NCBI GenBank assembly: GCA_030603365.1
Contig: JAUVXV010000014.1
Location: forward strand, 1-64,000
DNA length: 64,000 nt
Origin: Candidatus Heimdallarchaeota archaeon
Lineage (GTDB): Archaea; Asgardarchaeota; Heimdallarchaeia; Heimdallarchaeales; Heimdallarchaeaceae
Reading direction: 5' to 3'
In this document: piece after piece, positions 29,210 through 39,775 of the stretch
How the letters are laid out: every line of letters starts with the position of its first letter
Position numbering within the stretch: position 1 is the first letter of the stretch
The notes under the pieces: generated by a model
The model's database searches: none
Seen by the model: only the letters and a program-made list of their open reading frames with translations
Told to the model about the DNA's origin: nothing
Position numbers and translations under genes: made by a program

Positions 29210-31050
29210 ACAATTCCGATAGCTTTCCAGAAGAAAGGTAGAACAAAAGCGATTAGAAGTAATCCGAAAACATCTACAAGTGACCCTACTTTTGCCATTT
29301 CTTTAACTTCAAATTTTTCAGTACTATATGCTATCATTGTTGGTGGCGTTCCTTGAGGTAGCATGAAATCGACACTTGAACCTATTGCTGCAACTACAGC
29401 TAGTAGTACTGGATCTATTTTGAAAAGGAGTCCTAAGGGTATAACTAAAGGGACTAGAATTGCTGCCGAACCTGTATTAGAAGCCATAAATGTAAGAACA
29501 ATACTAAAAACAGCTATTAGTGCTATGAATACAATACTGCTAGTTATACCGATACCTGCTATTGAAAATGCTATCAAATCTCCAGCACCAGATTCAGTTA
29601 GTATAACTCCCAAAGTCAATCCTCCTCCGAAGATAAGAATAGCATTCCAATTCAAATCGTTTATATCCTTTCCTCTAAGTACTAAACTCTTCTCAAATAT
29701 TGCAGGGACAAACAATAGGAAGGCTGCAAATATTGCAACAATTGAAGAAGAAAATGTTGGAAAGAGATACTTCTTAATTGTTCCTTCTAAGAACCATAAA
29801 GTCAATGCCAAAACAAACACAGAAAGTACATAGATTTGTTTTTTATTTAGATGACCCATATTATCTAACTCTTTCTTAACTGCAGTTTTAGCATTTTTTA
29901 TACTCTCTTTTGGCACTTCAGGTTTGTAAACAAACCAAAGATAAAGCCAAATCAAAGGTAGCATTAGAAGTACTATAGGTAATCCAAAGATAAACCATTG
30001 ACTGAAACTGATAGTTACACCTGCGTATTGAGATAGTAAAGCAATTGCGATGGGATTAGCTGGAGTTCCGATAGCAGATCCTATTCCTCCGAGAGAGGCA
30101 CTATAAGCTATACCTAATATCAGAGCTTTTCCATATTTTTCGATTTTTTCCTCATCAATTGCTTTGTCTACTTTGAGCTTATCAGTTACAGCAACAGCAA
30201 TAGGAATCATGGTTGCAGCAGTTGCAGTGTTACTCATGAACATGGAAAGGAATGCAGTGATCATCATCATCAGAAGCATAAGTATTCGGGGATTATCAGG
30301 ACTTATCCTTACGATATTGAGTGATATCCATTTATCTAATCCCGTTTTATTCATAGCTTTTGAGATGACAAATCCTCCTAGAAACAGAAAGATAACTGGT
30401 TCTGCAAATGGAGCTAGTAATCCTTTGGCACTCAAATTAAGTGCAATAACACCTAATATTGGTATCATCAGACTAGTAGCAACAAGAGGGATAGCTTCCA
30501 TCACCCATAAAACACCAACAACAAACAATAATGTTAGAACTAAGTTTGATTTGTAAGGTAATCTCAATGAAAAAACAATCCATTCTTGGTCTCTGTAATC
30601 TGCTTGTAAGGAAGAAGCAGGAATAGTAAGATCAAGTCCATCTTCTACATCGCTTGAAATAACAACACTGAAATTACCAATTGTTGGTAAGGGATTAACT
30701 GTGTTATTTTGTAAATCGGTTATGGATGCTCTGAATAACAGCTGTTTGTTGTAACCAATTTGAACTTTAGGGGAATAAGCCAACCATAGTGTTAGGTTAT
30801 CTCCAATATCATAGGACTCTGTGATTTCAGGAAATGTAGTTCCATTGAATAGAACAAATGTGAAATTCACTTGTGTATTATACTGATTGGTACCATTGTC
30901 ATAAAAACTATGAAGTGTAGCTTCGTGCAAAGCTTCTTGTTTTCCACCTGCGACTGTACCTTGAACAGAATTCATGGTAAGTGCAATAGCTGTTACAAGT
31001 AATGCTACTGTAACAATAATCTTAATCTTTTCTTGTTTACTTATTTTCAT
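29200..31050 (-). CDS. DASS/SLC13-type anion:sodium symporter with extracytoplasmic N-terminal insert
   Basis: VMEAIPLVATSLMIPILGV; GIAYSASLGGIGSAIGTPANPI; FMLPQGTPPTMIAYST. Confidence 0.9.
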   Translation of the reverse strand: MKISKQEKIKIIVTVALLVTAIALTMNSVQGTVAGGKQEALHEATLHSFYDNGTNQYNTQVNFTFVLFNGTTFPEITESYDIGDNLTLWLAYSPKVQIGYNKQLLFRASITDLQNNTVNPLPTIGNFSVVISSDVEDGLDLTIPASSLQADYRDQEWIVFSLRLPYKSNLVLTLLFVVGVLWVMEAIPLVATSLMIPILGVIALNLSAKGLLAPFAEPVIFLFLGGFVISKAMNKTGLDKWISLNIVRISPDNPRILMLLMMMITAFLSMFMSNTATAATMIPIAVAVTDKLKVDKAIDEEKIEKYGKALILGIAYSASLGGIGSAIGTPANPIAIALLSQYAGVTISFSQWFIFGLPIVLLMLPLIWLYLWFVYKPEVPKESIKNAKTAVKKELDNMGHLNKKQIYVLSVFVLALTLWFLEGTIKKYLFPTFSSSIVAIFAAFLLFVPAIFEKSLVLRGKDINDLNWNAILIFGGGLTLGVILTESGAGDLIAFSIAGIGITSSIVFIALIAVFSIVLTFMASNTGSAAILVPLVIPLGLLFKIDPVLLAVVAAIGSSVDFMLPQGTPPTMIAYSTEKFEVKEMAKVGSLVDVFGLLLIAFVLPFFWKAIGIVYF

Positions 31051-31084
31051 TATTTTCCCTCTAATTCATTTTTGGTGGAAACGA

Positions 31085-31975
31085 TTAGTAGAACTCCTTG
31101 GTTATAGCTTCAATTTGTTCTTTGGTTATATCTAAAGAAGCATGAGCAGGAATTATGCCTTGATTCAGAGTGAAATCTCTCTCTTCATAGGTTGTTTTGT
31201 GTTCAATTTGATAGAAGATACCAATTGGGAGATTATCCTTCATGAATCTCTGGTTGGAAAGATCTAAAGCAGCGTAAAAGTCTTCTTTATCATGTTCAGT
31301 TTCTTCCACTTTGTAAACTTTTTCTCTGAAATAATTGAAAGTTTGATTGCGATTGAAAGTGATACAAGGACTGTAAATATCTACGAAAGCAAATCCTCGA
31401 TGATCGATTGCTTCTTTTATGACATAAGTCAAATGTTTGAGATCTCCTGAAAAACCTCTAGCCACAAAAGTAGCACCAGCTGATAAAGCAACAGCGATTG
31501 GATTTATTGGATTTTCAATTGAACCTCTTGGAGTAGTCCTTGTGGTTGTCCCGACAGGAGTTGTAGGACTTGCTTGTCCTGTCGTCAAACCATAAACAAA
31601 ATTATTGGATACAATAGATATTATGTCCACATTTCTGCGACAAGCGTGAAGGAAGTGATTACCACCTATACCATAGATATCTCCATCTCCCGCATAAACA
31701 AGTACTGTAAGTTCAGGATTAGCAAGCCTTATTCCTGTAGCAACTGGAATACCTCGTCCATGAAGTGTTTGAAGACCATAGACTTTTAGAAAATTTGGCA
31801 TATGTGAAGAACAACCTATACCACTAACAGCAACAACTTCTTCTGGTGGGATTTCTAATTCTATTAAAGCTTGTCTAATAGCTCTCCATTGAGAGAAATT
31901 ACCACAACCTGGACACCATGTAGGTTTGAAATTACTCTCATAATCCTTAATTACAAAATTGAAATCATCACTCAA
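31085..31975 (-). CDS. 2-oxoacid:ferredoxin oxidoreductase beta subunit
   Basis: TWCPGCGNFSQWRAIRQAL; GIGCSSHMP; YAGDGDIYGIGGNHFLHACRRN (TPP-binding). Confidence 0.94.
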   Translation of the reverse strand: MSDDFNFVIKDYESNFKPTWCPGCGNFSQWRAIRQALIELEIPPEEVVAVSGIGCSSHMPNFLKVYGLQTLHGRGIPVATGIRLANPELTVLVYAGDGDIYGIGGNHFLHACRRNVDIISIVSNNFVYGLTTGQASPTTPVGTTTRTTPRGSIENPINPIAVALSAGATFVARGFSGDLKHLTYVIKEAIDHRGFAFVDIYSPCITFNRNQTFNYFREKVYKVEETEHDKEDFYAALDLSNQRFMKDNLPIGIFYQIEHKTTYEERDFTLNQGIIPAHASLDITKEQIEAITKEFY

Positions 31976-33716
31976 TTTTCAGCACCTCTTTTACTTTGGA
32001 TATAATTTGTGACGGCACAATTGGTTCTCCATCCCACCGTCTAAGATTATGCTCAATATTAAATCCTGTTTTCATTCGGATGAAATCTTTCATCTGACCA
32101 GTATAATTCTGTTCAATACAAAGAACTTCTTTTGCTTGTTCTAGAATTTCACTTATTTCTTTTGTATGGAAGGGATTAATGTGCTTAACATGTAGTTGAT
32201 TTGCAGAAATTCCTTCGATTTTGAGGAGTTTGATGGCCTCTCTTACGATATACTTCGTTGAACCCCAGGAGACGAGGGTAATAGGAGTGTTTTCTTCACC
32301 GAATACTTTAGGTTTCTCAAGTTCTTCAAGAATATAGTCCAGCTTTCTCATTCTCTTTTTCACCATTTCTTCTCTGATAGGTAGGGTTTCAGGTAAACCT
32401 GCTAAAGTAGATGCTAAAGATGTTCCTTGTTCATTTCTTTCGCTTGAACCAGTGAAGAACATTCCATTTTTTGTTCCAGGTAGCGTTCTGGAAGAAACAC
32501 CCTTCTCAGTGATTTTGTATCGAATGTAATTTTCATCTGGATTTTCTAATATTTCATATCTTTTATTTTCTCTTACTAAGTCAAGTTTTCGTATTGTTGC
32601 TATCTGTTCAGACAAATAGAGATCTAGCAATATTATAACTACAACTTGATATTTTTCAGAAATTTCGACTGCATCAATACCAACTTGAAACGCTTCTAAA
32701 ACTGAACTTGGAGCCATAATAACTTTAGGAAATTCTCCTTGACTTACTCCATATGCCTGGAAAAGATCTGCTTGTTCTGTTTTTGTTGCCATCCCAGTTG
32801 ATGGTCCAGCTCTTTGAGAGTTAATGACCACTAACGGAATCTCTTCAATTCCTGCCATTCCAATAAGTTCAGTCATTAAGCTAAAACCTCCACCTGAAGT
32901 TCCAGTAGCGGCTCTAGCTCCACAATAGGCTGCACCTATAGCCATACCTACAGCTGCGATTTCATCTTCAGTTTGCTTAACAATCATTCCGAGTGTAGGA
33001 AGATGTTTTGTTAGATAGTGAACAATTGAAGTGGCTGGAGTCATTGGATATCCTGAATAAAATTTCAAACCAGCTGAAATCATACCCAAAGCTAATGCTT
33101 CATTTCCAGTAATTATCATCTGTTGTGCTTTTTCGTATTTATGTTTCTCCCATTTAACTGGCCAATTGTTTTCTGTAGCAAACTTATCTCCTTTCTCCAA
33201 TGCTTCATAATTTGTGAAAATAATCTCTTCTCCTTTTTGACCAAATTGCTCAAAAATAACTTCTTTAACTAGTGTTTCATCTAATCCTAGAATAATACTT
33301 ATGGCACCAAATCCAACAATATTTTTTAACACTTTTAATTTGGAAATATCTTTTGTAATTGCTGCTAATGGAATAGGTAGTTTCTTTATATTTTCAGGAT
33401 ATTCCAGCTCATCTAAATCGATATAATCATTATCATATATTACCATAGCATTTGAGTTTACACGAGTTCTATGAATCCCAGCTACATGTTTGTTGAGTAA
33501 AACGATGATATCCGCATCTTCACCTACAGAAAGAACTTCATCAGTTGAAGCTCGAATTTGATATTCATTATAACCACCACGAATGACTGATTGATAACTT
33601 CTGAATCCAAGAACGTTAAAATTATGTTTTTTGAGAATCTTGCTGAAAAGGTCACCCAAAGAAACTAGACCGTCACCTGCACTTCCAACAAACCGAATAA
33701 TTACATCCTTTGTCAT
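31968..33716 (-). CDS. 2-oxoacid:ferredoxin oxidoreductase, fused gamma-alpha subunit
   Basis: IRFVGSAGDGLVSLGDLFSKIL (gamma); GLKFYSGYPMTPATSIVHYL, AIGAAYCGARAATGTSGGGFSLMTE (alpha); 8-bp overlap with beta. Confidence 0.94.
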   Translation of the reverse strand: MTKDVIIRFVGSAGDGLVSLGDLFSKILKKHNFNVLGFRSYQSVIRGGYNEYQIRASTDEVLSVGEDADIIVLLNKHVAGIHRTRVNSNAMVIYDNDYIDLDELEYPENIKKLPIPLAAITKDISKLKVLKNIVGFGAISIILGLDETLVKEVIFEQFGQKGEEIIFTNYEALEKGDKFATENNWPVKWEKHKYEKAQQMIITGNEALALGMISAGLKFYSGYPMTPATSIVHYLTKHLPTLGMIVKQTEDEIAAVGMAIGAAYCGARAATGTSGGGFSLMTELIGMAGIEEIPLVVINSQRAGPSTGMATKTEQADLFQAYGVSQGEFPKVIMAPSSVLEAFQVGIDAVEISEKYQVVVIILLDLYLSEQIATIRKLDLVRENKRYEILENPDENYIRYKITEKGVSSRTLPGTKNGMFFTGSSERNEQGTSLASTLAGLPETLPIREEMVKKRMRKLDYILEELEKPKVFGEENTPITLVSWGSTKYIVREAIKLLKIEGISANQLHVKHINPFHTKEISEILEQAKEVLCIEQNYTGQMKDFIRMKTGFNIEHNLRRWDGEPIVPSQIISKVKEVLKIE

Positions 33717-33793
33717 TGAGCTTTTCCTAGCGAGTTAGAACGCTAACAGCTGAAGAAAAAGGTAACTTATAAAATGAACGGATTGACCACAGT

Positions 33794-34924
33794 TTATGCC
33801 ATCCACCAGACTAATAACGTTATTTCAATTGGTAGAAATACAAGCGCTATTAGAGTCAATAAAGCTATGGAACGACTCGTTACCACTTCATCCAATTTGA
33901 AGTATTTTGAAAAAGCTGTATTTGCAACGGCAGGAGGTGCAAGAGTTTGAATTATCATAGCAACTTTCATCCCTGTTGGAATAGGTAAGAAAAAGAGAAT
34001 CACAACTACTAAAATACCTCCACCAAAACGAGCTGTAACATGTCTTAACAAAGCTACTTCTTTCCATTCTTTTTTCTTAGGTAATTTGAAACTCAATCCA
34101 ACTAAAGCTAGCATTATCACCATCGATACATCTTGAAATACCATTGTAGCTATATGATCTCCAATTGAAACTGGACCCATTGCTACCTTAATCAATAAAT
34201 CTGAATTGTAAATATGACTATAAATAAAATCAGCTATTTGGTGTGGAGTTGTTATTGGACCTAGTGATATTGTATCCACTAATACTGGATTTGAGATATT
34301 ACTGTAAACAAAATCTGCAAAATGGTGTGCGATTGTTACTTGACCAATTGAAAATCTGAGTATTAAACCGAGAACCATACCAATCGTCGGGGGAAACAAA
34401 ACTATACCTTTGATAATTTTCCATACCGATCTTTCTTTGGAAGAACCATAGTGTAAACCAAGATAAACCCCAATTGTATTCCGGTAAAGAGTTTGTACAA
34501 TAAGATAAATTGAAGCCGCTAGCAGACCCTCTGCAAGCATGTCACCAGATAGAATACCAATAATAATAGGAAAAGGATAGAAAAGTGCATTCATGAATCC
34601 AGTTGTATTTATCTCTGCGCCCACAGTTGGGTTTGGAAGATTTTTCTTTCTTATCATAATCCAATCTATAAACATAGAAAAAACCATACCAAGGGTAGCG
34701 ATTAGAAAAATGAACCACCAGTTAAGACTAGTTAATGAACCTGTATCCATATCTAGAAAAACCGTGATAAGTAGAACTGGAGTAAGAATGTTTATTCCTA
34801 CAAATAATAGCCATTTACCAGCTTTTTCAGCTTTAGACCATTTCTGTAGTAGAAAACCTCCTGCTATCCCAGCATAGATTATTACTATACGGATAGCTAG
34901 TTCTCCTAGATAATGGATTGCCAT
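33794..34924 (-). CDS. AEC-family transporter with an internal repeat insert
   Basis: Hydrophobic ~10-TM protein; TPVLLITVFLDMD, NTTGFMNALFYPFPII, QTLAPPAVANTAFSKYF. Confidence 0.75.
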   Translation of the reverse strand: MAIHYLGELAIRIVIIYAGIAGGFLLQKWSKAEKAGKWLLFVGINILTPVLLITVFLDMDTGSLTSLNWWFIFLIATLGMVFSMFIDWIMIRKKNLPNPTVGAEINTTGFMNALFYPFPIIIGILSGDMLAEGLLAASIYLIVQTLYRNTIGVYLGLHYGSSKERSVWKIIKGIVLFPPTIGMVLGLILRFSIGQVTIAHHFADFVYSNISNPVLVDTISLGPITTPHQIADFIYSHIYNSDLLIKVAMGPVSIGDHIATMVFQDVSMVIMLALVGLSFKLPKKKEWKEVALLRHVTARFGGGILVVVILFFLPIPTGMKVAMIIQTLAPPAVANTAFSKYFKLDEVVTSRSIALLTLIALVFLPIEITLLVWWMA

Positions 34925-34984
34925 TGTTTGAGCAAGCTGAGTGAAGTTAATAAATCTTTTATTTGTACTGAAAAGTAAAAAAAA

Positions 34985-36916
34985 TTAAGAGTAAATGCTC
35001 TTGAGATTCTTGAGCATTTCTGCATAAATTGGATGTTTTTTCTCTTCAGCTGTATCCTTTGCTATAATAAACTCACTTAAGTTTTGAGTTGCTTGAATTA
35101 TCAAGGTAGGAGCTGTGGTTTCAATAAGAGGATATCCCTTAATCAGGAAACCTTGTAAGATAGTATTATATCTAATACAGTATCGTGCAAGATTCTTACT
35201 TTCTTCAGCTGGTTTGATAGCTGTTGGTTCTTCTACTTTAAGCCAGTCAAGCGATCCTTGCTTAGATATGGTTATCATCCACAATAATATTGAAAAACCA
35301 AAAAGAGCGGTGCTATTTCCTATTATTACATAATGGTTAAAATATTCGAAAAGCTTTGCAATTTCGTTCAGTATCCCTACATCTTTTTCAAATAATTGTA
35401 GTGACATGATGAAATCTTTCTGAAATTCAGTCAAATTTTTCTTAAGTTTATTATTAACAAGAAGATATTTATCTCTCTCCTGTTTCATCTCTTCGAATGT
35501 TTTGTTGACTATGCCTAATTCGTCAATTATCAGATTATATTCTTTCTTTTTCACAGGAGCTACTTTTAATTCCTTAATGTACTCCTTAGCTATTTCTTCA
35601 AATTCTTTCAGTTTTTCTGCAACTTCTTCATCAGAAACTTCAGTTGAAACATTCTTGGGATCTTTTCCTTGAAAAGCTAATTGTGACTGTTTAACCCATG
35701 AAAGACCTTCCTTTAACACTTCAGGAGTTAGTAATTTTTGAAGGGTTTTGATCAGAATATACTTCTTATCTTTTAGTTTTTTAGCTTGAGATCCTATTAT
35801 AGATAATAGAAATGAGATTGCATTTGGAATAATGTTATATGGATCCAACTGTTGATTTCCACGCATAGCTTGGAATGTCAAATTCTGCTCTATCCATTCA
35901 ATCAAACCACCAGTAATCATCGAGAAAAGAGGATTGAAATTAGTAAACAATGGCATCGAAGCATAGAAATTTGTCATCGAGATAAAAATATCTTGATATC
36001 CAAAACTTGGTGTTTGTTTGTATTTCTTAAAAGTTAGTTGTTTCTCGTCAAAAGTGTATTGCATTGAGTAATAGTATAATAGATGTTTGTTCAAACTCAC
36101 TTGAGTGAAATCTTCAGCTTCAAAATCTTCTCTTTTTTGAATTGCAGCTAAAACATCTGTATTGCTGAACAATTCTATTCTTTCTGCATCTTCGATTGTT
36201 TCTTTAATGGATTCTTGATCCTCAGGATAGAGATTTTCGAGAATTTGAAAGACCCAGTGAATCATAAAATTGTAAAGATATTCTGATTTTCTAAGAATCT
36301 TTCTCCATTTCAACCATTGTTGGAATTTCACAGCGTATAAAGACTCCATTTTCTCTAAATCTTCTTCAGTAATCTCTCTTGCAGAGTAACGTAGTGGATA
36401 AATTGAAACTGGTTTGGATTCTTTAAACAAGAAACTATCAAAATCCTTTACTAATGTGCCAAAAACAAGCTCTAAATCCATAAGAGCATATCTTGTCATT
36501 ATTTTTGCTTCTTTGAAATAATCAGGAAAAGTAGCTCCTCTTTTATAATAAGCTGCTTTTAGTATTTGGTCGAAAATTGGTTGGAAGAACTTCTTTCCTT
36601 CTTCATCCAATTCTTCTAGAATTATCTCTGTTTTAGCTTTCTTATTAATGTAAAATTCAGTCAATAAACCTCCATAAGTACTAGCAGCTAAATCACGATG
36701 ATTAAGATAAACCTCCAGAGCTTTATCAGTTTCCTTTGTTGTTTTCTTTATTTTTGCTAAGTCTATCTCTTCTGGAAGTTCGATAACTTGGCTATTCTTA
36801 TCTTTAGGTAAAAGATATTTACCTCCCTTTTCGAAGACTAAGGCTTTTTTCTTGGTCAATAAACCAAAAGATATCTCAGCCTTTTGTAATGTTCCTTTAA
36901 ACAGAACTACATCCAT
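34985..36916 (-). CDS. Large hypothetical protein, alpha-helical
   Basis: 643-aa uninterrupted ORF, no family recognised. Confidence 0.75.
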   Translation of the reverse strand: MDVVLFKGTLQKAEISFGLLTKKKALVFEKGGKYLLPKDKNSQVIELPEEIDLAKIKKTTKETDKALEVYLNHRDLAASTYGGLLTEFYINKKAKTEIILEELDEEGKKFFQPIFDQILKAAYYKRGATFPDYFKEAKIMTRYALMDLELVFGTLVKDFDSFLFKESKPVSIYPLRYSAREITEEDLEKMESLYAVKFQQWLKWRKILRKSEYLYNFMIHWVFQILENLYPEDQESIKETIEDAERIELFSNTDVLAAIQKREDFEAEDFTQVSLNKHLLYYYSMQYTFDEKQLTFKKYKQTPSFGYQDIFISMTNFYASMPLFTNFNPLFSMITGGLIEWIEQNLTFQAMRGNQQLDPYNIIPNAISFLLSIIGSQAKKLKDKKYILIKTLQKLLTPEVLKEGLSWVKQSQLAFQGKDPKNVSTEVSDEEVAEKLKEFEEIAKEYIKELKVAPVKKKEYNLIIDELGIVNKTFEEMKQERDKYLLVNNKLKKNLTEFQKDFIMSLQLFEKDVGILNEIAKLFEYFNHYVIIGNSTALFGFSILLWMITISKQGSLDWLKVEEPTAIKPAEESKNLARYCIRYNTILQGFLIKGYPLIETTAPTLIIQATQNLSEFIIAKDTAEEKKHPIYAEMLKNLKSIYS

Positions 36917-37013
36917 GTATATTCCTCACTTAAGACTTCCTAAAAGCAGACGGCTAATAAATCTTTATTTCTTCGATAACAGAAAGGATTAAAGAACTAA
37001 ATAAATAATTCAA

Positions 37014-37520
37014 ATGATGAATCAGCAAGAAGCAGTTGAATTTCTTCAAGAAAATCATGAAAAAATGGAGTTTATAATCAACAGCTTACACAAAGAGGAA
37101 ATTGTTCAGCATCATATTGTAAAAGCCTGGACCATCAAGGATATAATCGCACATTTAGCTTCTTGGAATAAAGAATTAAGAAAATCATTTGATTTAATTC
37201 TTGAGAAGAAAGATGTATGGTTCAGAACAAAGAGAGAACACGAGTTTAATAAAATCCAAGTGACAATTAGAAAATCTAAAAGCCTTGAAGATGTAATAGA
37301 TGAGTGGCAAATCTCCTTTAGTCAGTTAATTGAGAGAATAAAGCAATTATCTGAAGAAGAATGGATTTTTGATTCGGGTTTTAAATGGAAGAGTGGACCC
37401 TCTATCACAATCAAATCATTATTTGGTTATAGATATCTTGGATTCGGTCATGAAGGTGGGCATGCTTGGCAAATTGAAGATTATTTTGAAAGTGACAGAT
37501 GTGCTTGCAGAGTTTATTAG
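37014..37520 (+). CDS. DinB-superfamily (ClbS/DfsB-like) four-helix protein
   Basis: VKAWTIKDIIAHLASWNKELRKSFD; C-terminal GHEGGHAWQIEDYF. Confidence 0.75.
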   Translation: MMNQQEAVEFLQENHEKMEFIINSLHKEEIVQHHIVKAWTIKDIIAHLASWNKELRKSFDLILEKKDVWFRTKREHEFNKIQVTIRKSKSLEDVIDEWQISFSQLIERIKQLSEEEWIFDSGFKWKSGPSITIKSLFGYRYLGFGHEGGHAWQIEDYFESDRCACRVY

Positions 37521-37570
37521 ATGTAGCTTACTCAATGTTTAAATTATGATTCTATTCGTTGTTTTCACTC

Positions 37571-38872
37571 ATGAATCTTGATAAATACCTTTCTAATACA
37601 GGTCGATATGTAAATGAGAATGTTAACCTTGCATCAGGTACACTTGCATGGGGTATGCGAGCTACAAAACGAATGCAAGAATTTCCAGATTTCATAAATG
37701 CTACAACCGGTTCAGCTACAGAAGATAATGGAGAATTAATGGTTTTTCCCACTCTTGTAGAAGAAACCCAAAAACTTACAGCCACCCAGTTATTTGCCTA
37801 CGCTAATTTAAGAGGGAATTCGTCTTTTGTTCATGCTTGGAAAAAAGATACTTTAGAAACTTATCCTCAAGAATTACAAGATATAACTGATAAATTGTCA
37901 ACACTTCCAGTTACTTCCTGTGGTGGATTAACAAGTGGATTGATGGTTGCAAGTCAATTATTCTTCAATCAAAATGACCCCCTTCTAATCCCAAACACCA
38001 GATGGGGAAATGTCGATAATGTATTTCTCAAAAATCAAAGATTGAGGGAAGAAACATACCAACTAGTTGATAAAGAAGGCAATCTTGCATTATCGAGTCT
38101 AATTGAAAAACTAAAATCACTTCAAGGTGCTGAGGATAAAATTGGTATTTATCTCAATTTTCCAAATAATCCATCAGGAATAAGTCCAACATTTGATCAA
38201 GTTAAGGAGTTACAAGAAGCTCTTGTTGAAGTAATCAAACCAACAGTCATTATTATTGATGATGCATACGAAGGTTATGTTTATGAAAATGAAGTTTTAG
38301 ATCATTCAATTTTCCCATATTTAGTAGGTTTAAATGAGAATGTTCTCCCAGTGAAAGTTGATGGACCTTCCAAAAGATTTTGCGCATATGGAGCACGTTT
38401 AGGGATGATTACTTTAGGAATGGGTGTGGAAACAGAGGATTCAAAGAAAGCTGAAATTAGAGAGATGATTGCGAAAATTGCTCGATCTAATACATCGAGT
38501 TCACCTAGAGGGATTCAAGAAGCTTTAACAAATATACTCACAGAGCCAGTGAAAAAACAGAAGATTCTTCAAGAAAAACAACGTAATTTAGATGTCTTGA
38601 AAAAAAGGTACCAACTTGTTAAAGAGTATGTAGAATCAAACGAAAGCAAATTACTGTATCCGGTAAAATTCAATTCTGGTTTCTTTAGCTACTTCTTGTT
38701 GAAGACACAACAAACTGCAACTGAAATATCAACAAAACTGTTGGAAAAGGGATTAGGTACAATACCTTTTGTCAATGAGAAAAATGGTTTGAATGGAATA
38801 AGGGTTGCTTTCTGTTCCATAAGTACTGAAAAAATAAATGAAGCATTAGACATACTATATTCTGTAGACTAA
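37571..38872 (+). CDS. PLP-dependent aminotransferase class I/II
   Basis: YLNFPNNPSGISPTFDQVKEL; IIIDDAYEGYVYE; DGPSKRFCAYGARLGMI (PLP lysine). Confidence 0.88.
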   Translation: MNLDKYLSNTGRYVNENVNLASGTLAWGMRATKRMQEFPDFINATTGSATEDNGELMVFPTLVEETQKLTATQLFAYANLRGNSSFVHAWKKDTLETYPQELQDITDKLSTLPVTSCGGLTSGLMVASQLFFNQNDPLLIPNTRWGNVDNVFLKNQRLREETYQLVDKEGNLALSSLIEKLKSLQGAEDKIGIYLNFPNNPSGISPTFDQVKELQEALVEVIKPTVIIIDDAYEGYVYENEVLDHSIFPYLVGLNENVLPVKVDGPSKRFCAYGARLGMITLGMGVETEDSKKAEIREMIAKIARSNTSSSPRGIQEALTNILTEPVKKQKILQEKQRNLDVLKKRYQLVKEYVESNESKLLYPVKFNSGFFSYFLLKTQQTATEISTKLLEKGLGTIPFVNEKNGLNGIRVAFCSISTEKINEALDILYSVD

Positions 38873-38901
38873 TAAAAAGAAAAAGAAGAAGAAAAGAAAT
38901 T

Positions 38902-39645
38902 TCACTTTAGAGCTTCATCTGTTTTACCAGTAAAGATTTTCCAAAGTTTCATCTTTTTAGCTTCGCCAGTTTTGATCTTTCTGAAGTTTTCACCTTGTCT
39001 AGATAGAACAACAAGAGTTATTGCTATCATTGTTGCAAATGCTACCCAACCGAAGATTTCCACAGTTCCAGTTGCATTTAAGTCGTTAATTGGGTTAGCT
39101 ACAGATATCCATTTCCATATGTCTGTTCCCCAGAAGATGAAGATAACACCCATCACAACAAAACTGACTAGATATGTTATCGCACTATACATGATAGCTG
39201 ATCCCAAGATGAAGTAGAGTACTAGCCACATAGGCAAGAAAATAGGATTGAAGAAAATCATTGCTCCCATGGTTGATGCAACACCTTTTCCTCCTGGTCC
39301 CCAAAGCCATATTGGCCAATTGTGTCCGAGAATTGCAGCAGGACCTGCAAAAGCAATAACCCAAGGGTCATTTTGACTAAATGAGGAGATATAAACTGCT
39401 AACCACATAGCAAAGAAACCCTTCATCATATCTAGTATAGCTTCAATTATTCCAACAGTATAGGCTAACTTCTTGGGTTTTTCATGTGCTTGAAATGCAC
39501 GAATGACATTTCTGCCACCAACATTCTTAGATCCAACAGTACGTATGTCGATTTTCAACCACAATTTAACAACAATCCAAGCGATTGGAATTGAACCTAA
39601 GAGATAGCCAAGAGCAGCAGCCCATAGTACATCAATTGTTATCAT
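38902..39645 (-). CDS. plsY: Glycerol-3-phosphate acyltransferase (acyl-phosphate-dependent, PlsY family)
   Basis: GYLLGSIPIAWIVVKLWLKIDIRTVGSKNVGGRNVIR; GHNWPIWLWGPGGKGVASTMG. Confidence 0.85.
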   Translation of the reverse strand: MITIDVLWAAALGYLLGSIPIAWIVVKLWLKIDIRTVGSKNVGGRNVIRAFQAHEKPKKLAYTVGIIEAILDMMKGFFAMWLAVYISSFSQNDPWVIAFAGPAAILGHNWPIWLWGPGGKGVASTMGAMIFFNPIFLPMWLVLYFILGSAIMYSAITYLVSFVVMGVIFIFWGTDIWKWISVANPINDLNATGTVEIFGWVAFATMIAITLVVLSRQGENFRKIKTGEAKKMKLWKIFTGKTDEALK

Positions 39646-39775
39646 GTCAGAATCTCTTCTAAAGCTTCTTTAAAAACTTTATTCGACACTTTAAGGCCTT
39701 ATTCTATTCTTTATGAAGAAGATTGTTATTTCGAAATACTTTTTATTCCAAACATTTTCATCTGATTTGAATATA

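Noticed and set aside
29363-30556. Plus-strand ORFs of 156 and 130 aa
   Set aside because: Antisense to the well-supported DASS transporter; low-complexity translations.
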